The notes under the pieces were generated by a model. It was not told the DNA's origin. It saw only the letters and a list, made by a program, of their open reading frames with translations, and ran no database searches. This document shows positions 43,228 through 51,537 of a stretch of 64,000 nt of DNA, one piece after another; position 1 is the stretch's first letter, and each line of letters starts with the position of its first letter. Made by a program: the position numbers and the translations under genes. This stretch comes from Arthrobacter sp. Leaf141 (GTDB taxonomy: Bacteria > Actinomycetota > Actinomycetes > Actinomycetales > Micrococcaceae): the NCBI RefSeq assembly GCF_001424565.1, contig NZ_LMOL01000003.1, positions 1,198 through 65,197 on the forward strand. The letters are read 5' to 3'.

Positions 43228-44355
43228 CTAGAAGAGGGCGTCCTGCCCCGCCGGCCCGGCGCTCGGACCCGCGGCCAGGGCATGCTGCCCGGCACGGCGG
43301 TGGTTGGCTGCCCCCGGTTCCGGGATGCTCCCGGCCGGGTACTGCGCCTCTTCGCCGCGGGGATCGTCCACGTCATCATGGCTGAAGCCGGACGTGCCCG
43401 TGAAGCCGTGCCGCGCCTTGAAGTACCGGACCTTGGCCGCCAGCCAGGTGCGGTATTCCTTGGAAGCGTAGGACCCCGTGCCGTACAGCCGCCGGTACTT
43501 GCCGGCAAGCTCCGGGTGCCTGGCGGCGAGCCATTGCATAAACCATTCGCGGGTGCCGGGCTTCAGGTACAGGGCGCCGGCGGAGACCCCCGTGGCGCCG
43601 GCCGCGGCCAGCGCGGCGAACAGCGAATCCAGGGCCTCGTCGCTGTCGGAGAGCCACGGCAGGATGGGCATGGCCATCACGCCGCAGGGCAGGCCGGCTT
43701 CCCGCAGCCGGGAGACCAGTTTCAGCCTGGCGCGCGGCCCCGGGGTGCCGGGTTCAATGGCTTCGGACAGCTCTTCGTCCGTCATCGCCAGCGAGATGCC
43801 CAGGCCCACCGGAACCTGCGAGGCAGCGCTTTTAAGCAACGGAATGTCCCGGCCCAGCAGGGTGCCTTTGGTCAGGATGGAGAACGGCGTGCCGGTCTCT
43901 GCCAGGGCGGCGATGATCCCCGGCATCAGCTTGTACCGGCCTTCGGCGCGCTGGTAGGGGTCGGTATTGGTTCCCAGGGCCACCTGGTGGCCCTTCCACG
44001 ACGGCTTGGACAGTTCGCTGCGGAGCACCTCGGCGGCGTTGACTTTGACCACCACCTGGCTGTCGAAGTCCAGGCCGGCGTCGAAATCCAGGTAGGTGTG
44101 GCTTTTCCGGGCGAAGCAGTACACACAGGCGTGGCTGCAGCCGCGGTAGGGATTGACCGTCCACTCGAACGGCATCCGGGATCCCGCCGGCACCTTGTTG
44201 AGCACCGATTTGGCGGTGACCTCATGGAACGTGATGCCGGCGAACTCCGGAGTGGTGACGGAGCGGACCAGGCCCGCCAGGGGCAGGAGCGCCGGAGCTG
44301 CTCCCGCCGTGCCGGGGTCCGGTGCCGGTACCAGTGCTTGCGCATCCCATCTCAT
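43228..44355 (-). CDS. Rv2578c-type radical SAM protein, SOS-regulated
   Basis: 375 residues. The radical SAM cluster motif is NPYRGCSHACVYCFARKSH (C-x3-C-x2-C), followed by VNAAEVLRSELSK, GTNTDPYQRAEG and FSILTKGTLLGRD. These match the Rv2578c/SplB-like family often found near DNA-repair functions. ATG 44355 is preferred because it sits seven bases after the -10 element; an ATG at 44364 overlaps it. The Pro/Gly-rich last 50 residues are variable. A LexA box in the promoter predicts induction by DNA damage. The substrate is unknown; spore photoproduct lyase is only a distant relative. Confidence 0.85.
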   Translation of the reverse strand: MRWDAQALVPAPDPGTAGAAPALLPLAGLVRSVTTPEFAGITFHEVTAKSVLNKVPAGSRMPFEWTVNPYRGCSHACVYCFARKSHTYLDFDAGLDFDSQVVVKVNAAEVLRSELSKPSWKGHQVALGTNTDPYQRAEGRYKLMPGIIAALAETGTPFSILTKGTLLGRDIPLLKSAASQVPVGLGISLAMTDEELSEAIEPGTPGPRARLKLVSRLREAGLPCGVMAMPILPWLSDSDEALDSLFAALAAAGATGVSAGALYLKPGTREWFMQWLAARHPELAGKYRRLYGTGSYASKEYRTWLAAKVRYFKARHGFTGTSGFSHDDVDDPRGEEAQYPAGSIPEPGAANHRRAGQHALAAGPSAGPAGQDALF

Positions 44356-44391
44356 GGCTTCCATTCGAAGGTATGTTCGAATGATTGTCAA
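44356..44391 (-). promoter_or_regulatory. LexA-controlled leaderless promoter of the radical SAM gene
   Basis: On the minus strand TTGACA (44391-44386), a 17-base spacer, TCGAAT (44368-44363), seven bases, ATG 44355. The box read on the minus strand as TCGAACATACCTTCGA (44380-44365) matches the LexA consensus at 11 of 12 positions and covers the spacer and -10 element. Confidence 0.8.
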
Positions 44392-44411
44392 GGAGGTGCC
44401 GCGGCGGAGCC

Positions 44412-45083
44412 TCAGGATTCCGGGACGATTTCCCAAACGACGGTGACGGCGGCATCCACCCTGTCCTCGCCCGCCTCAATGGCGACGCCCTCCACCGCAG
44501 CGGCGCGTTGCAGGCCCGCCGCGGGCACCGGCCCCGCCGCGGGACCCCGCTCCGCCACGGACACCACCCTGCCCAGCCGGGCGGAAGCGAGGGCTGCGAA
44601 CTGGGATGCTGCGGCCTGGGCGTTGCGCCAGGCAGCGTCGCGGGCACTGGCACGCACCGCTGCGTCGTCCAGGATGGCCAGCTGGAGGTTGTGCAGGCGC
44701 ACGTCGTTGCCGCCGGCTGCTGCTGCGGCCGAGACCGTTGCCGACGCGGACTCCATGTCCCGGAGCTGGACCGACAGCGAGCTGGTGGCAATGTAGCCTG
44801 CCACCCGCTGGCCCTCGCCATCGCGCCAGACCAGGTCCGCGCGGACGCCGAGCCCGGTTGTCCGGATATCGGCTGGGGCCACGCCGTTGCCTTTGAAGGT
44901 GGCGGCCACGGCGGACAGGGCCCTTCCTGCAGCGGTATAGGCCTCGTCCACGGACGGGGCGCGGCTTTCCACGCCAATGGCGACCACCATCAGGTCCGGC
45001 GCGGCATCGGCCCAGCCCGTGCCGGTGACGGTCACGGTGCCCGGCATGGGCCCGGATGTTTCGAACAGCTGGTTGCTACTCAT
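44412..45083 (-). CDS. SIMPL-domain protein (DUF541)
   Basis: 223 residues. The core VTVTGTGWADAAPDLMVVAIGVESRAPSVDEAYTAAGRALSAV, IRTTGLGVRAD and YIATSSLSVQLRD is typical of SIMPL/DUF541, and VVSVAERG and the final VTVVWEI complete the fold. No signal peptide is visible, unlike many Gram-negative relatives. Its ATG overlaps the stop of the upstream HEERH protein gene, so the two are co-expressed. Molecular function unknown. Confidence 0.85.
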   Translation of the reverse strand: MSSNQLFETSGPMPGTVTVTGTGWADAAPDLMVVAIGVESRAPSVDEAYTAAGRALSAVAATFKGNGVAPADIRTTGLGVRADLVWRDGEGQRVAGYIATSSLSVQLRDMESASATVSAAAAAGGNDVRLHNLQLAILDDAAVRASARDAAWRNAQAAASQFAALASARLGRVVSVAERGPAAGPVPAAGLQRAAAVEGVAIEAGEDRVDAAVTVVWEIVPES

Positions 45084-45607
45084 ACGGTTCTCCTTTGAAC
45101 ACGTGGTGGCGGGGGTGGGAAAAAGCCAAAAAGCCGTCGGACCGAACCAGCAACGGCCTTCCGGGGTGGCGTGTGCACGGGGTAGCCGCCGGCGGCCAGC
45201 CCGGCGTTGCGCTCAAAGACGTTGCCGGTTCCGGGGTTTCCGGTGCGCGCCACGGACCAGCCGGCAGCCAACAGGTACAACGGGATGAAGGGCAGGCCCA
45301 GGCACCAGGCATACTGCGTGCAGTGGCGCTCCTCATGGCCCAGCAGCGCCGGCCGGGCCAGCATTCCTGCCGTGCTCCCGCGGCACAGGACCACGTTGCC
45401 CAGCGTGAAAGCACCGGCAACCGGTAGCCGCCACGCATACCCTTCGGCCAGGATCAGGCCCCGCGGGCCGGCGCTGAGCCGGGTCCTGGCGGCCAGTGCC
45501 ACCACAACGCCGGCCAGGGTGCTGCCGTTGACCACATTGGCGGCCTGCCGCAGCCGCTGTCCTGCCGTGAGGGGCGGGCGGGGTCCCGGACCCGGCCGTA
45601 ATGTCAT
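45080..45607 (-). CDS. Membrane-associated protein with HEERH motif, function unknown
   Basis: 175 residues. Hydrophobic segments lie around VNGSTLAGVVVALAA, LPVAGAFTLGNVVL and LGLPFIPLYLLAAGWS. Between them lies LLGHEERHCTQYAW, an H-E-x-x-H-x-x-Q arrangement like metal sites in small zinc-peptidase-like or DUF4157-like proteins. No characterised family was recognised with confidence. The C-terminus is basic and Pro-rich. ATG 45607 has a TACCAT-N6 leaderless promoter, and the stop overlaps the SIMPL gene (ATGA). Confidence 0.65.
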   Translation of the reverse strand: MTLRPGPGPRPPLTAGQRLRQAANVVNGSTLAGVVVALAARTRLSAGPRGLILAEGYAWRLPVAGAFTLGNVVLCRGSTAGMLARPALLGHEERHCTQYAWCLGLPFIPLYLLAAGWSVARTGNPGTGNVFERNAGLAAGGYPVHTPPRKAVAGSVRRLFGFFPPPPPRVQRRTV

Positions 45608-45619
45608 GAGGCCATGGTA
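45608..45619 (-). promoter_or_regulatory. Leaderless promoter of the HEERH-SIMPL pair
   Basis: On the minus strand TACCAT (45619-45614), six bases, ATG 45607. It drives the two-gene unit. Confidence 0.5.
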
Positions 45620-45634
45620 GCCGGAGCGTTCAAT

Positions 45635-45676
45635 TAGACTGGAGAAAAAGGCCCACCGGTTTTTTCCGGTGTGCCC
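45635..45676 (+). promoter_or_regulatory. pheS promoter and leader hairpin
   Basis: TAGACT at 45635-45640 is the best -10 element before pheS and gives a leader of about 160 bases. CACCGG (45654-45659) pairs with CCGGTG (45666-45671) around a T6 loop, flanked by a further GGC/GCC pairing. No Phe-rich leader peptide with a usable start codon and no convincing T-box sequence were found. Confidence 0.45.
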
Positions 45677-45807
45677 TGAACCTGGTCATTGGAAGCCCTG
45701 AAACCGGGGGCGTCCGTCCATGACCTGCCAGTGACGGGACGCGCCGCCGGGAAACCGGGACGGCTGCCCCGCCGCCGGCAGCCGCAACTCGTAGCTAAGA
45801 ACAGTAG

Positions 45808-46869
45808 ATGACTGAAACTTTGCCGGGCGCCGCCATCCCGAACCCCACGGATGAAGCCGCCATCAACGCCGCTGTAGACCAGGCCATCACCGCCATTGCC
45901 GGTGCTGGCACCCTCGATGGGCTGAAGGCGGTGCGGCTGGCGCACACGGGCGAAAAGTCGCCCCTGAGCCTCGCCAACCGCGAAATCGGAGCCCTTCCCA
46001 AAGACCAGAAAGCCATCGCCGGCAAGCTGATGGGGTCTTCCCGCGGCAAGGTCAACAAAGCGCTCGCGGACCGGACAGCCGAGCTGGAAGCCGAAAACGA
46101 CGCCCGGATCCTGCTGGAAGAAACCGTTGACGTTACCGCCGCGCCCCGCCGTCGTCGTGCCGGCGCCCGGCACCCGCTCTCAACGCTGCAGGACCGCGTT
46201 GCGGACATCTTTGTGGGCATGGGCTGGGAAATCGCCGAAGGCCCCGAGGTTGAATCGGAATGGTTCAACTTCGACGCACTGAACTTCAAGCCGGACCACC
46301 CGGCCCGCGAAATGCAGGACACCTTCTTTGTGGAGCCGCCCGAGGCGCACCTGGTGATGCGCACCCACACCTCCCCGGTGCAGGTGCGCTCCATGCTGGA
46401 ACGCGAAGTCCCCATCTATGTGCTGTGCCCCGGCAAGGTGTTCCGCACCGATGAACTCGATGCCACCCACACCCCGGTGTTCCACCAGTTCGAGGGCCTG
46501 GCCATCGACAAAAACCTGAGCATGGCCGACCTCCTGGGCACCCTGGAGCACTTCACCCGGCAGATGTTCGGCGATGAGGCCTCCGTCCGGCTGCGGCCCA
46601 ACTATTTCCCGTTCACCGAGCCGTCCGCCGAACTGGACATCTGGCACCCCGGCGCCAAGGGTGGTCCGCGCTGGATCGAGTGGGGTGGCTGCGGCATGAT
46701 CAACCCCAACGTCCTGCGCGCCGCCGGCATCGACCCGGACGTGTACTCGGGTTTTGCCTTCGGCATGGGGATCGAACGCGCCCTGATGTTCCGCAACGAG
46801 GTGGGCGACATGCGCGACATGATCGAAGGCGATGTACGTTTCAGCGAGCACTTCGGGATGGAGATCTAA
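45808..46869 (+). CDS. pheS: Phenylalanine-tRNA ligase alpha subunit
   Basis: 353 residues. A class II synthetase catalytic subunit. An N-terminal coiled-coil (to about residue 110) leads to the core: [75 protein letters not shown] and [12 protein letters not shown], ending in [30 protein letters not shown]. pheT follows after 2 bases. No rescue of a missing motif is needed; the gene looks intact. Confidence 0.96.
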   Translation: MTETLPGAAIPNPTDEAAINAAVDQAITAIAGAGTLDGLKAVRLAHTGEKSPLSLANREIGALPKDQKAIAGKLMGSSRGKVNKALADRTAELEAENDARILLEETVDVTAAPRRRRAGARHPLSTLQDRVADIFVGMGWEIAEGPEVESEWFNFDALNFKPDHPAREMQDTFFVEPPEAHLVMRTHTSPVQVRSMLEREVPIYVLCPGKVFRTDELDATHTPVFHQFEGLAIDKNLSMADLLGTLEHFTRQMFGDEASVRLRPNYFPFTEPSAELDIWHPGAKGGPRWIEWGGCGMINPNVLRAAGIDPDVYSGFAFGMGIERALMFRNEVGDMRDMIEGDVRFSEHFGMEI

Positions 46870-46871
46870 GC

Positions 46872-49415
46872 ATGCGTATCCCAATTTCCTGGCTGCGTGA
46901 ATTCGCGGCAGTACCGGCCGGAGCAACGGCCGAAGATGTGATGGCGGAACTGGTCAAGGTCGGTTTCGAAGAGGAGGACGTGCACCGTCCCACCGACACC
47001 CTGCAGGGTCCCATTGTGGTGGGCCAGGTCCTGAGCATCGTCAAGGAACCCCAGACCAACGGCAAAACCATCAACTGGTGCCAGGTCCGCGTTGTCCCCG
47101 AAGGCCAGGAGCAGACCCTCACCGGCGACGGCATCGACCCCTACGGTGTGCAGGGCATCATCTGCGGCGCGCACAACTTCGTGGCAGGGGACAAAGTGGT
47201 GGTCACACTGCCCGGCGCCGTCCTGCCCGGCGACTTCCGCATCTCGGCGCGGAAAACCTACGGCCACCTTTCCGCCGGCATGATCGCCTCCGTCCGTGAA
47301 CTGGGGATCGGCGATGACCACGACGGCATCCTGGTGCTGTCCCGGATCGGCCTGGACCCGGAAATCGGCACCGACGCCATGGAACTGCTGGGCCTCTACG
47401 ACCAGGCAGCCGAAATCAACGTCACCCCTGACCGCGGCTACGCGTTCTCCATCCGCGGTGTGGCCCGCGAGTATGCCCACGCCACCGGCACACCATTCAC
47501 GGACCCCGCCGCCAACGTGCAGGCGCCCCAGGGCCTCACCGGCGGCTACGCCGTGACACTTGACGACGCCGCCCCCATCTACGGCAAGCCGGGCTGCGAC
47601 AGGTTTGTGGCCCGCACCGTCTCAGGCGTTGACGCCACCAGGCCCACGCCGCCGTGGATGACGTCCCGGCTGCGGCTGGCCGGCATCCGTTCCATTTCCC
47701 TTCCCGTGGACATCTCCAACTACGTGATGCTTGAACTGGGCCAGCCCACGCACTGCTACGACAAGGACAAATTGTCCGGCGGCATTGTGGTGCGCCGCGC
47801 CGCCGCGGGCGAGAGGCTCACCACCCTTGACGGGAAGGACCGGGCGCTCGACGCCGGGGACCTCCTGATCACCGACGGTTCCGGCCCGATCGGCATTGCC
47901 GGTGTGATGGGCGGCGCCGCGACCGAGGTGGGCGATTCGACGTCGACCATCCTGGTGGAGGCCGCCCACTTCGACGAGGTGTCAATCGGCCGCTCCCGGC
48001 GCCGCCACAAGCTGCCGTCCGAGGCGTCCAAGCGCTTCGAGCGTGGCGTGGACTGGCACGTGGCGGATGTTGCAGCCCAGCGTGTGGTTGACCTGCTGGT
48101 TGACCTCGCCGGCGGCACCGCCGACGCAACCGGGACGGATGTTGGGACCGCGCCCGGCGCCGTCACCATCACCCTGCCGGCAGGCTTCGCCGCGCAGCGG
48201 ATCGGCATCGACTTCACCGCGGAGCAGATCACCACCTCCCTGGTGGACCTCGGCGCCACCGTTGAAGCGTCCGACGCCGGCTGGACCGTCACGGCGCCCA
48301 GCTGGCGGAGCGACCTGGAAACCAAGGAAGACCTGACCGAGGAAATCGCCCGGCTGGTGGGGTACGACAAGATCCCTGCCACCTTGCCCGTGGCGCCACC
48401 CGGCCGCGGCCTGACCCGGCTGCAGCAGCAGCGCCGGCGCCTCATCCAGGCCCTGGCGGACGCCGGCCTCACCGAGGTCCTGTCCTACCCGTTTGTCACC
48501 AAGGCAGCGAACGACACGTTCGGCGTCGCCGAGGCCGGCGCTGTCCGCAGCGCCGTCAAGCTGGCCAACCCCATCAGCGAGGAGCAGGGCTTCCTGCGGA
48601 CCTCCATCCTGCCGGGCCTGATCGAGGTGGCCAAGCGCAACCACTCCCGCGGCTTCCGCGACCTCGCCGTCTTCGAAAGCGGCCTGGTGTTCCTGCCGTC
48701 CGGTACCGTGGGCACCGCGGAGATCCCGCCGTTGGGCGCCAAGCCTTCGGACGAGGTGCTTGATGGACTGTACGACGGCGTCCCGGACCAGCCGTTCCAC
48801 GTCGCCGCCGTATTCACCGGACACGACTCACCGGCAGCCGCGGCCCACACGCCGCGCGCCTGGGACTGGGCCGACGCACTGGACATCGCCCGGTTTGCCG
48901 GCGACGTCCTGGGCGTTGACCTGGTGGCCAGCCAGGGCAGGCACCAGGCCTTCCACCCGGGCCGGGCGGCGCTGCTGTCGCTGCGTTCCGGGGAACCGGT
49001 GGGCTACGCCGGCGAACTGCATCCCAAGCTCCTGGCCGCAGCGGACATGCCCGCCCGCTCCGTGGCGCTGGAACTGAACGCGGACGCCCTGTTCCAAGCC
49101 GCGCCGGACGTGATTGTGGCCCGCCACATCTCCGCGTTCCCCGTGGCCACCCAGGACGTGGCACTCGTGGTGCCTGCCGACGTGCCGGCTGACAGTGTCC
49201 TCGCTGCGCTCCGCGAAGGCGCCGGCGAACTCCTGGAGGACGTGGCACTGTTTGACGTCTACGCCGGCAAGGGCATCGAGGACGGCCGGAAGTCGCTGGC
49301 CTTCGGGCTCCGGTTCCGGGCCGCCGACAGGACACTGACGGCGGATGAGGCCTCGGCAGCCCGCGAAAGTGCCGTGGCGCTGGCCGGCGAGCGGTTCGGC
49401 GCCGTCCAGCGCTAG
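46872..49415 (+). CDS. pheT: Phenylalanine-tRNA ligase beta subunit
   Basis: 847 residues. Domain order: B1 core (MRIPISWLREFAAV), an EMAP/OB-type tRNA-binding domain, the B3/B4 editing module (SRLRLAGIRSISLPVDISNYVMLELGQPTHCYD), the B5 DNA-binding-fold domain, the catalytic-like domain (LANPISEEQGFLRTSILPGL) and the C-terminal FDX-ACB anticodon-binding domain (FPVATQDVALVVPADV...DVYAGKGIEDGRKSLAFGLRFRAADRTLTADE). Length is normal. ATG 46872 begins the conserved sequence. Confidence 0.96.
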   Translation: MRIPISWLREFAAVPAGATAEDVMAELVKVGFEEEDVHRPTDTLQGPIVVGQVLSIVKEPQTNGKTINWCQVRVVPEGQEQTLTGDGIDPYGVQGIICGAHNFVAGDKVVVTLPGAVLPGDFRISARKTYGHLSAGMIASVRELGIGDDHDGILVLSRIGLDPEIGTDAMELLGLYDQAAEINVTPDRGYAFSIRGVAREYAHATGTPFTDPAANVQAPQGLTGGYAVTLDDAAPIYGKPGCDRFVARTVSGVDATRPTPPWMTSRLRLAGIRSISLPVDISNYVMLELGQPTHCYDKDKLSGGIVVRRAAAGERLTTLDGKDRALDAGDLLITDGSGPIGIAGVMGGAATEVGDSTSTILVEAAHFDEVSIGRSRRRHKLPSEASKRFERGVDWHVADVAAQRVVDLLVDLAGGTADATGTDVGTAPGAVTITLPAGFAAQRIGIDFTAEQITTSLVDLGATVEASDAGWTVTAPSWRSDLETKEDLTEEIARLVGYDKIPATLPVAPPGRGLTRLQQQRRRLIQALADAGLTEVLSYPFVTKAANDTFGVAEAGAVRSAVKLANPISEEQGFLRTSILPGLIEVAKRNHSRGFRDLAVFESGLVFLPSGTVGTAEIPPLGAKPSDEVLDGLYDGVPDQPFHVAAVFTGHDSPAAAAHTPRAWDWADALDIARFAGDVLGVDLVASQGRHQAFHPGRAALLSLRSGEPVGYAGELHPKLLAAADMPARSVALELNADALFQAAPDVIVARHISAFPVATQDVALVVPADVPADSVLAALREGAGELLEDVALFDVYAGKGIEDGRKSLAFGLRFRAADRTLTADEASAARESAVALAGERFGAVQR

Positions 49416-49453
49416 GAGCCGCTGCGGCGGGAAGTCCTGGAAGGGCGGGATGC

Positions 49454-50152
49454 ATGGCCTCGAGGTTTGTGGTGCGTGCCATCCCGCCCTTTTTGCTGCC
49501 GCCGCAGGCCCCAACAGCCGGCGCGGAGCTGGACACGTCAGAGCTGGCCCGCGCCGCGGCCATGGCACCGGCGGTGCGGGCTGTGTTCGTGGCCGGCCGG
49601 CTGGCCCAGCGCCGGTTCGCGGCGGAGCTCCTGGGAGTGCCGGCCGGCGACCTCACCGCCAGCTATCGCTGCCCGCGCTGCGGCCCGGACGCCGGCCACG
49701 GCAGGCCCGGCTACACCCTGGCCGGTGTTCCGGCGCCCCTGGTCCTCAGCCTTTCCCGGGCGGCGGGCTGGACCCTGCTGGCCGCCGTGACGGATCCGGC
49801 GCCGGGTTTTTTGCTCGGCGTTGATGTGGAGGACCCGGCCCGGACCGGTTTTGCGGGCTTTGCCGGCGTGGCCCTGACGGCAGCCGAGCAGCGGGCGGTG
49901 GCGCCGCTCCACGGGGACATGTTGCTGGCCGCCCAGGCCCGGCTCTGGGCGCGCAAGGAAGCCTGGTTGAAAATGACCGGCGAGGGGCTGCGGACGTCCC
50001 CGGCCGGACTGGACGTCACCGCCCTGCCGGGCCTGGCTGACTTGGCCCCCGCCCGGAGCGGGCTGCCCGCCCACCTGGCGGCCGCCGTCGCCCGTTCCGA
50101 CGGGACGCTGCCGGAGCTGGCTGGAGACCCGGCACTGGAACAGCAGGCCTGA
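49454..50152 (+). CDS. Sfp-type 4'-phosphopantetheinyl transferase
   Basis: 232 residues. The metal-binding motif GVDVED (D124, E126) and the downstream WARKEAWLK (K168, E169, K173) are the two signatures of Sfp/AcpT-type transferases that attach phosphopantetheine to carrier domains. A cysteine pair in RCPRCG (residues 72-76) is an unusual addition. It is convergent with the aminopeptidase gene (4 bases apart) and 1.4 kb from the synthetase, whose carrier-domain serine is the obvious local target. A cell-wide role in activating acyl carrier proteins is also possible. Confidence 0.85.
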   Translation: MASRFVVRAIPPFLLPPQAPTAGAELDTSELARAAAMAPAVRAVFVAGRLAQRRFAAELLGVPAGDLTASYRCPRCGPDAGHGRPGYTLAGVPAPLVLSLSRAAGWTLLAAVTDPAPGFLLGVDVEDPARTGFAGFAGVALTAAEQRAVAPLHGDMLLAAQARLWARKEAWLKMTGEGLRTSPAGLDVTALPGLADLAPARSGLPAHLAAAVARSDGTLPELAGDPALEQQA

Positions 50153-50156
50153 GCCC

Positions 50157-51518
50157 TCAGCTCCCGGGCAGTGGCGGCAGGGCTTCCTCGTAGAGCCACG
50201 GGTGGAGCAACGCCTCCGAATCAAGCCCCGTGGCCCGGTCCACGGCCAGGATGAAGTCGGCGGTGGCCACCGATCCGTGGCGGTGCGCCGTGGCCCATTC
50301 CTGCAGCAGCGCAAAAAAGGCCAGGTCGCCGCAGGCCACCCGGACCGCGTGCAGGGCCAGGGCGCCGCGCTTATACACCCGGTCATCAAACATGTGTTCC
50401 GGGCCGGGATCGCCCACCAGCAGGTCCTGGGCATCGGCGTTGAGCCGGCGCCAGGCAGCAGCCGCCCGGTCCGCCACACCCATCACGCCGGCCTCCTCGG
50501 ACCAGATCCATTCGGCGTAGCAGGCAAAGCCCTCATGCAGCCAGATGTCCTGCCAGGAAGCGGCGGTCAGCGAATTGCCGAACCATTGGTGGGAGAGCTC
50601 ATGGGCGACCAGGCGCTGCGCCTCCCAGTCCAGCTCAAGGTGGTTGGGGCCCAGGATGGACATGCCCTGCGCCTCCAGCGGGATCTCCAACACGTCCTCC
50701 GCGACCACCACCGTGTAGGCAGGGAAGGGATAGGGCCCAAAGCAGTTGATGAACGTGCGCATCATGGCCGGCTGGTGGGCCAGGCCAAGGCGGGCCTGGC
50801 CGGCGAGGGCCGGGGGAACGGCCACCAGCTGGGTGACCTGGCCGGGGTGGCGGCCGGCGTCGAGCTCCAGCAGCTGGTACCGGCCGATCTGCACGGTGGC
50901 GAGATACGTGGCCATGGGTTCGGCCTGGTCATAGGTCCAGGTCTCGCGGCTGGATCGGGTGGTGTGGCCCTGCAGGGTGCCGTTGCATACGGCCCGGTAG
51001 TTCGCGTCCGTGGTGACAGTGAACCGGTAGCTGGCCTTGTCGCGCGGGTGGTCGTTGCAGGGGAACCAGGACGGCGCGCCGTTGGGCTGGCCGGCCACCA
51101 GGACCCCGTCGGAAAGCTCCTCCCAGCCCACCTCGCCCCAGAAGCCCCGGCGCGGCGCCGGATTGCCTTCGTACCGGACTTCAAGCGTGAACGGCTGCCC
51201 GGGTTCCAGGGGTACCGGTGTTGAGACCACCAGCTGCTCGGCGCGCTGGCTGAAGCGGGCTGCCTTCCGGCCGTCCAGCTGGACTTTGGTGGCGCGCAGC
51301 CCGGTCAGGTCAAGGACAATGGCCGACGCCTGTTCCTGGGCCACGCCGCGCAGCACCGCCCTGCCGCTGAGGCGGTTGCTGGCCACTTTGTAGTCGAGGA
51401 ACAGGTCGTAGTGCTCCACCCGGTATGCGCTGGTACCTGCACCGGGCAGGTAGGGGTCGGGCGCGCCGCCGCCCGGCAGGCCGATCGGGCTGCCGGCGGG
51501 TGGTGCTGTGGGACTCAT
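50157..51518 (-). CDS. M1-family zinc aminopeptidase (short form)
   Basis: 453 residues. The zinc motif HExxH-x18-E is complete (H306, E307, H310 in VAHELSHQWFGNS; E329 in WLHEGF), and EAQGMS replaces the usual GAMEN-type exopeptidase loop. The large C-terminal helical domain of longer M1 enzymes is missing. No signal peptide is visible. The gene starts 19 bases after the Pls-like synthetase on the same strand and is surely co-transcribed. An epsilon-polylysine-degrading aminopeptidase is known in producer streptomycetes; a similar trimming or self-protection role is an inference. Confidence 0.87.
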   Translation of the reverse strand: MSPTAPPAGSPIGLPGGGAPDPYLPGAGTSAYRVEHYDLFLDYKVASNRLSGRAVLRGVAQEQASAIVLDLTGLRATKVQLDGRKAARFSQRAEQLVVSTPVPLEPGQPFTLEVRYEGNPAPRRGFWGEVGWEELSDGVLVAGQPNGAPSWFPCNDHPRDKASYRFTVTTDANYRAVCNGTLQGHTTRSSRETWTYDQAEPMATYLATVQIGRYQLLELDAGRHPGQVTQLVAVPPALAGQARLGLAHQPAMMRTFINCFGPYPFPAYTVVVAEDVLEIPLEAQGMSILGPNHLELDWEAQRLVAHELSHQWFGNSLTAASWQDIWLHEGFACYAEWIWSEEAGVMGVADRAAAAWRRLNADAQDLLVGDPGPEHMFDDRVYKRGALALHAVRVACGDLAFFALLQEWATAHRHGSVATADFILAVDRATGLDSEALLHPWLYEEALPPLPGS

Positions 51519-51537
51519 GAACGACCTTAGGTTTGTG

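Noticed and set aside
43060-44796. A 578-codon open frame on the plus strand across the repeats and the radical SAM gene
   Set aside because: It is antisense to two recognisable genes (radical SAM, SIMPL) and has no family-like composition. The AGLDP-type repeats in it come from the 15-bp array.
45650-45807. T-box riboswitch or Phe leader peptide before pheS
   Set aside because: A hairpin with a T6 loop is present. I found no T-box consensus, specifier-loop arrangement or Phe-rich frame with a start codon.
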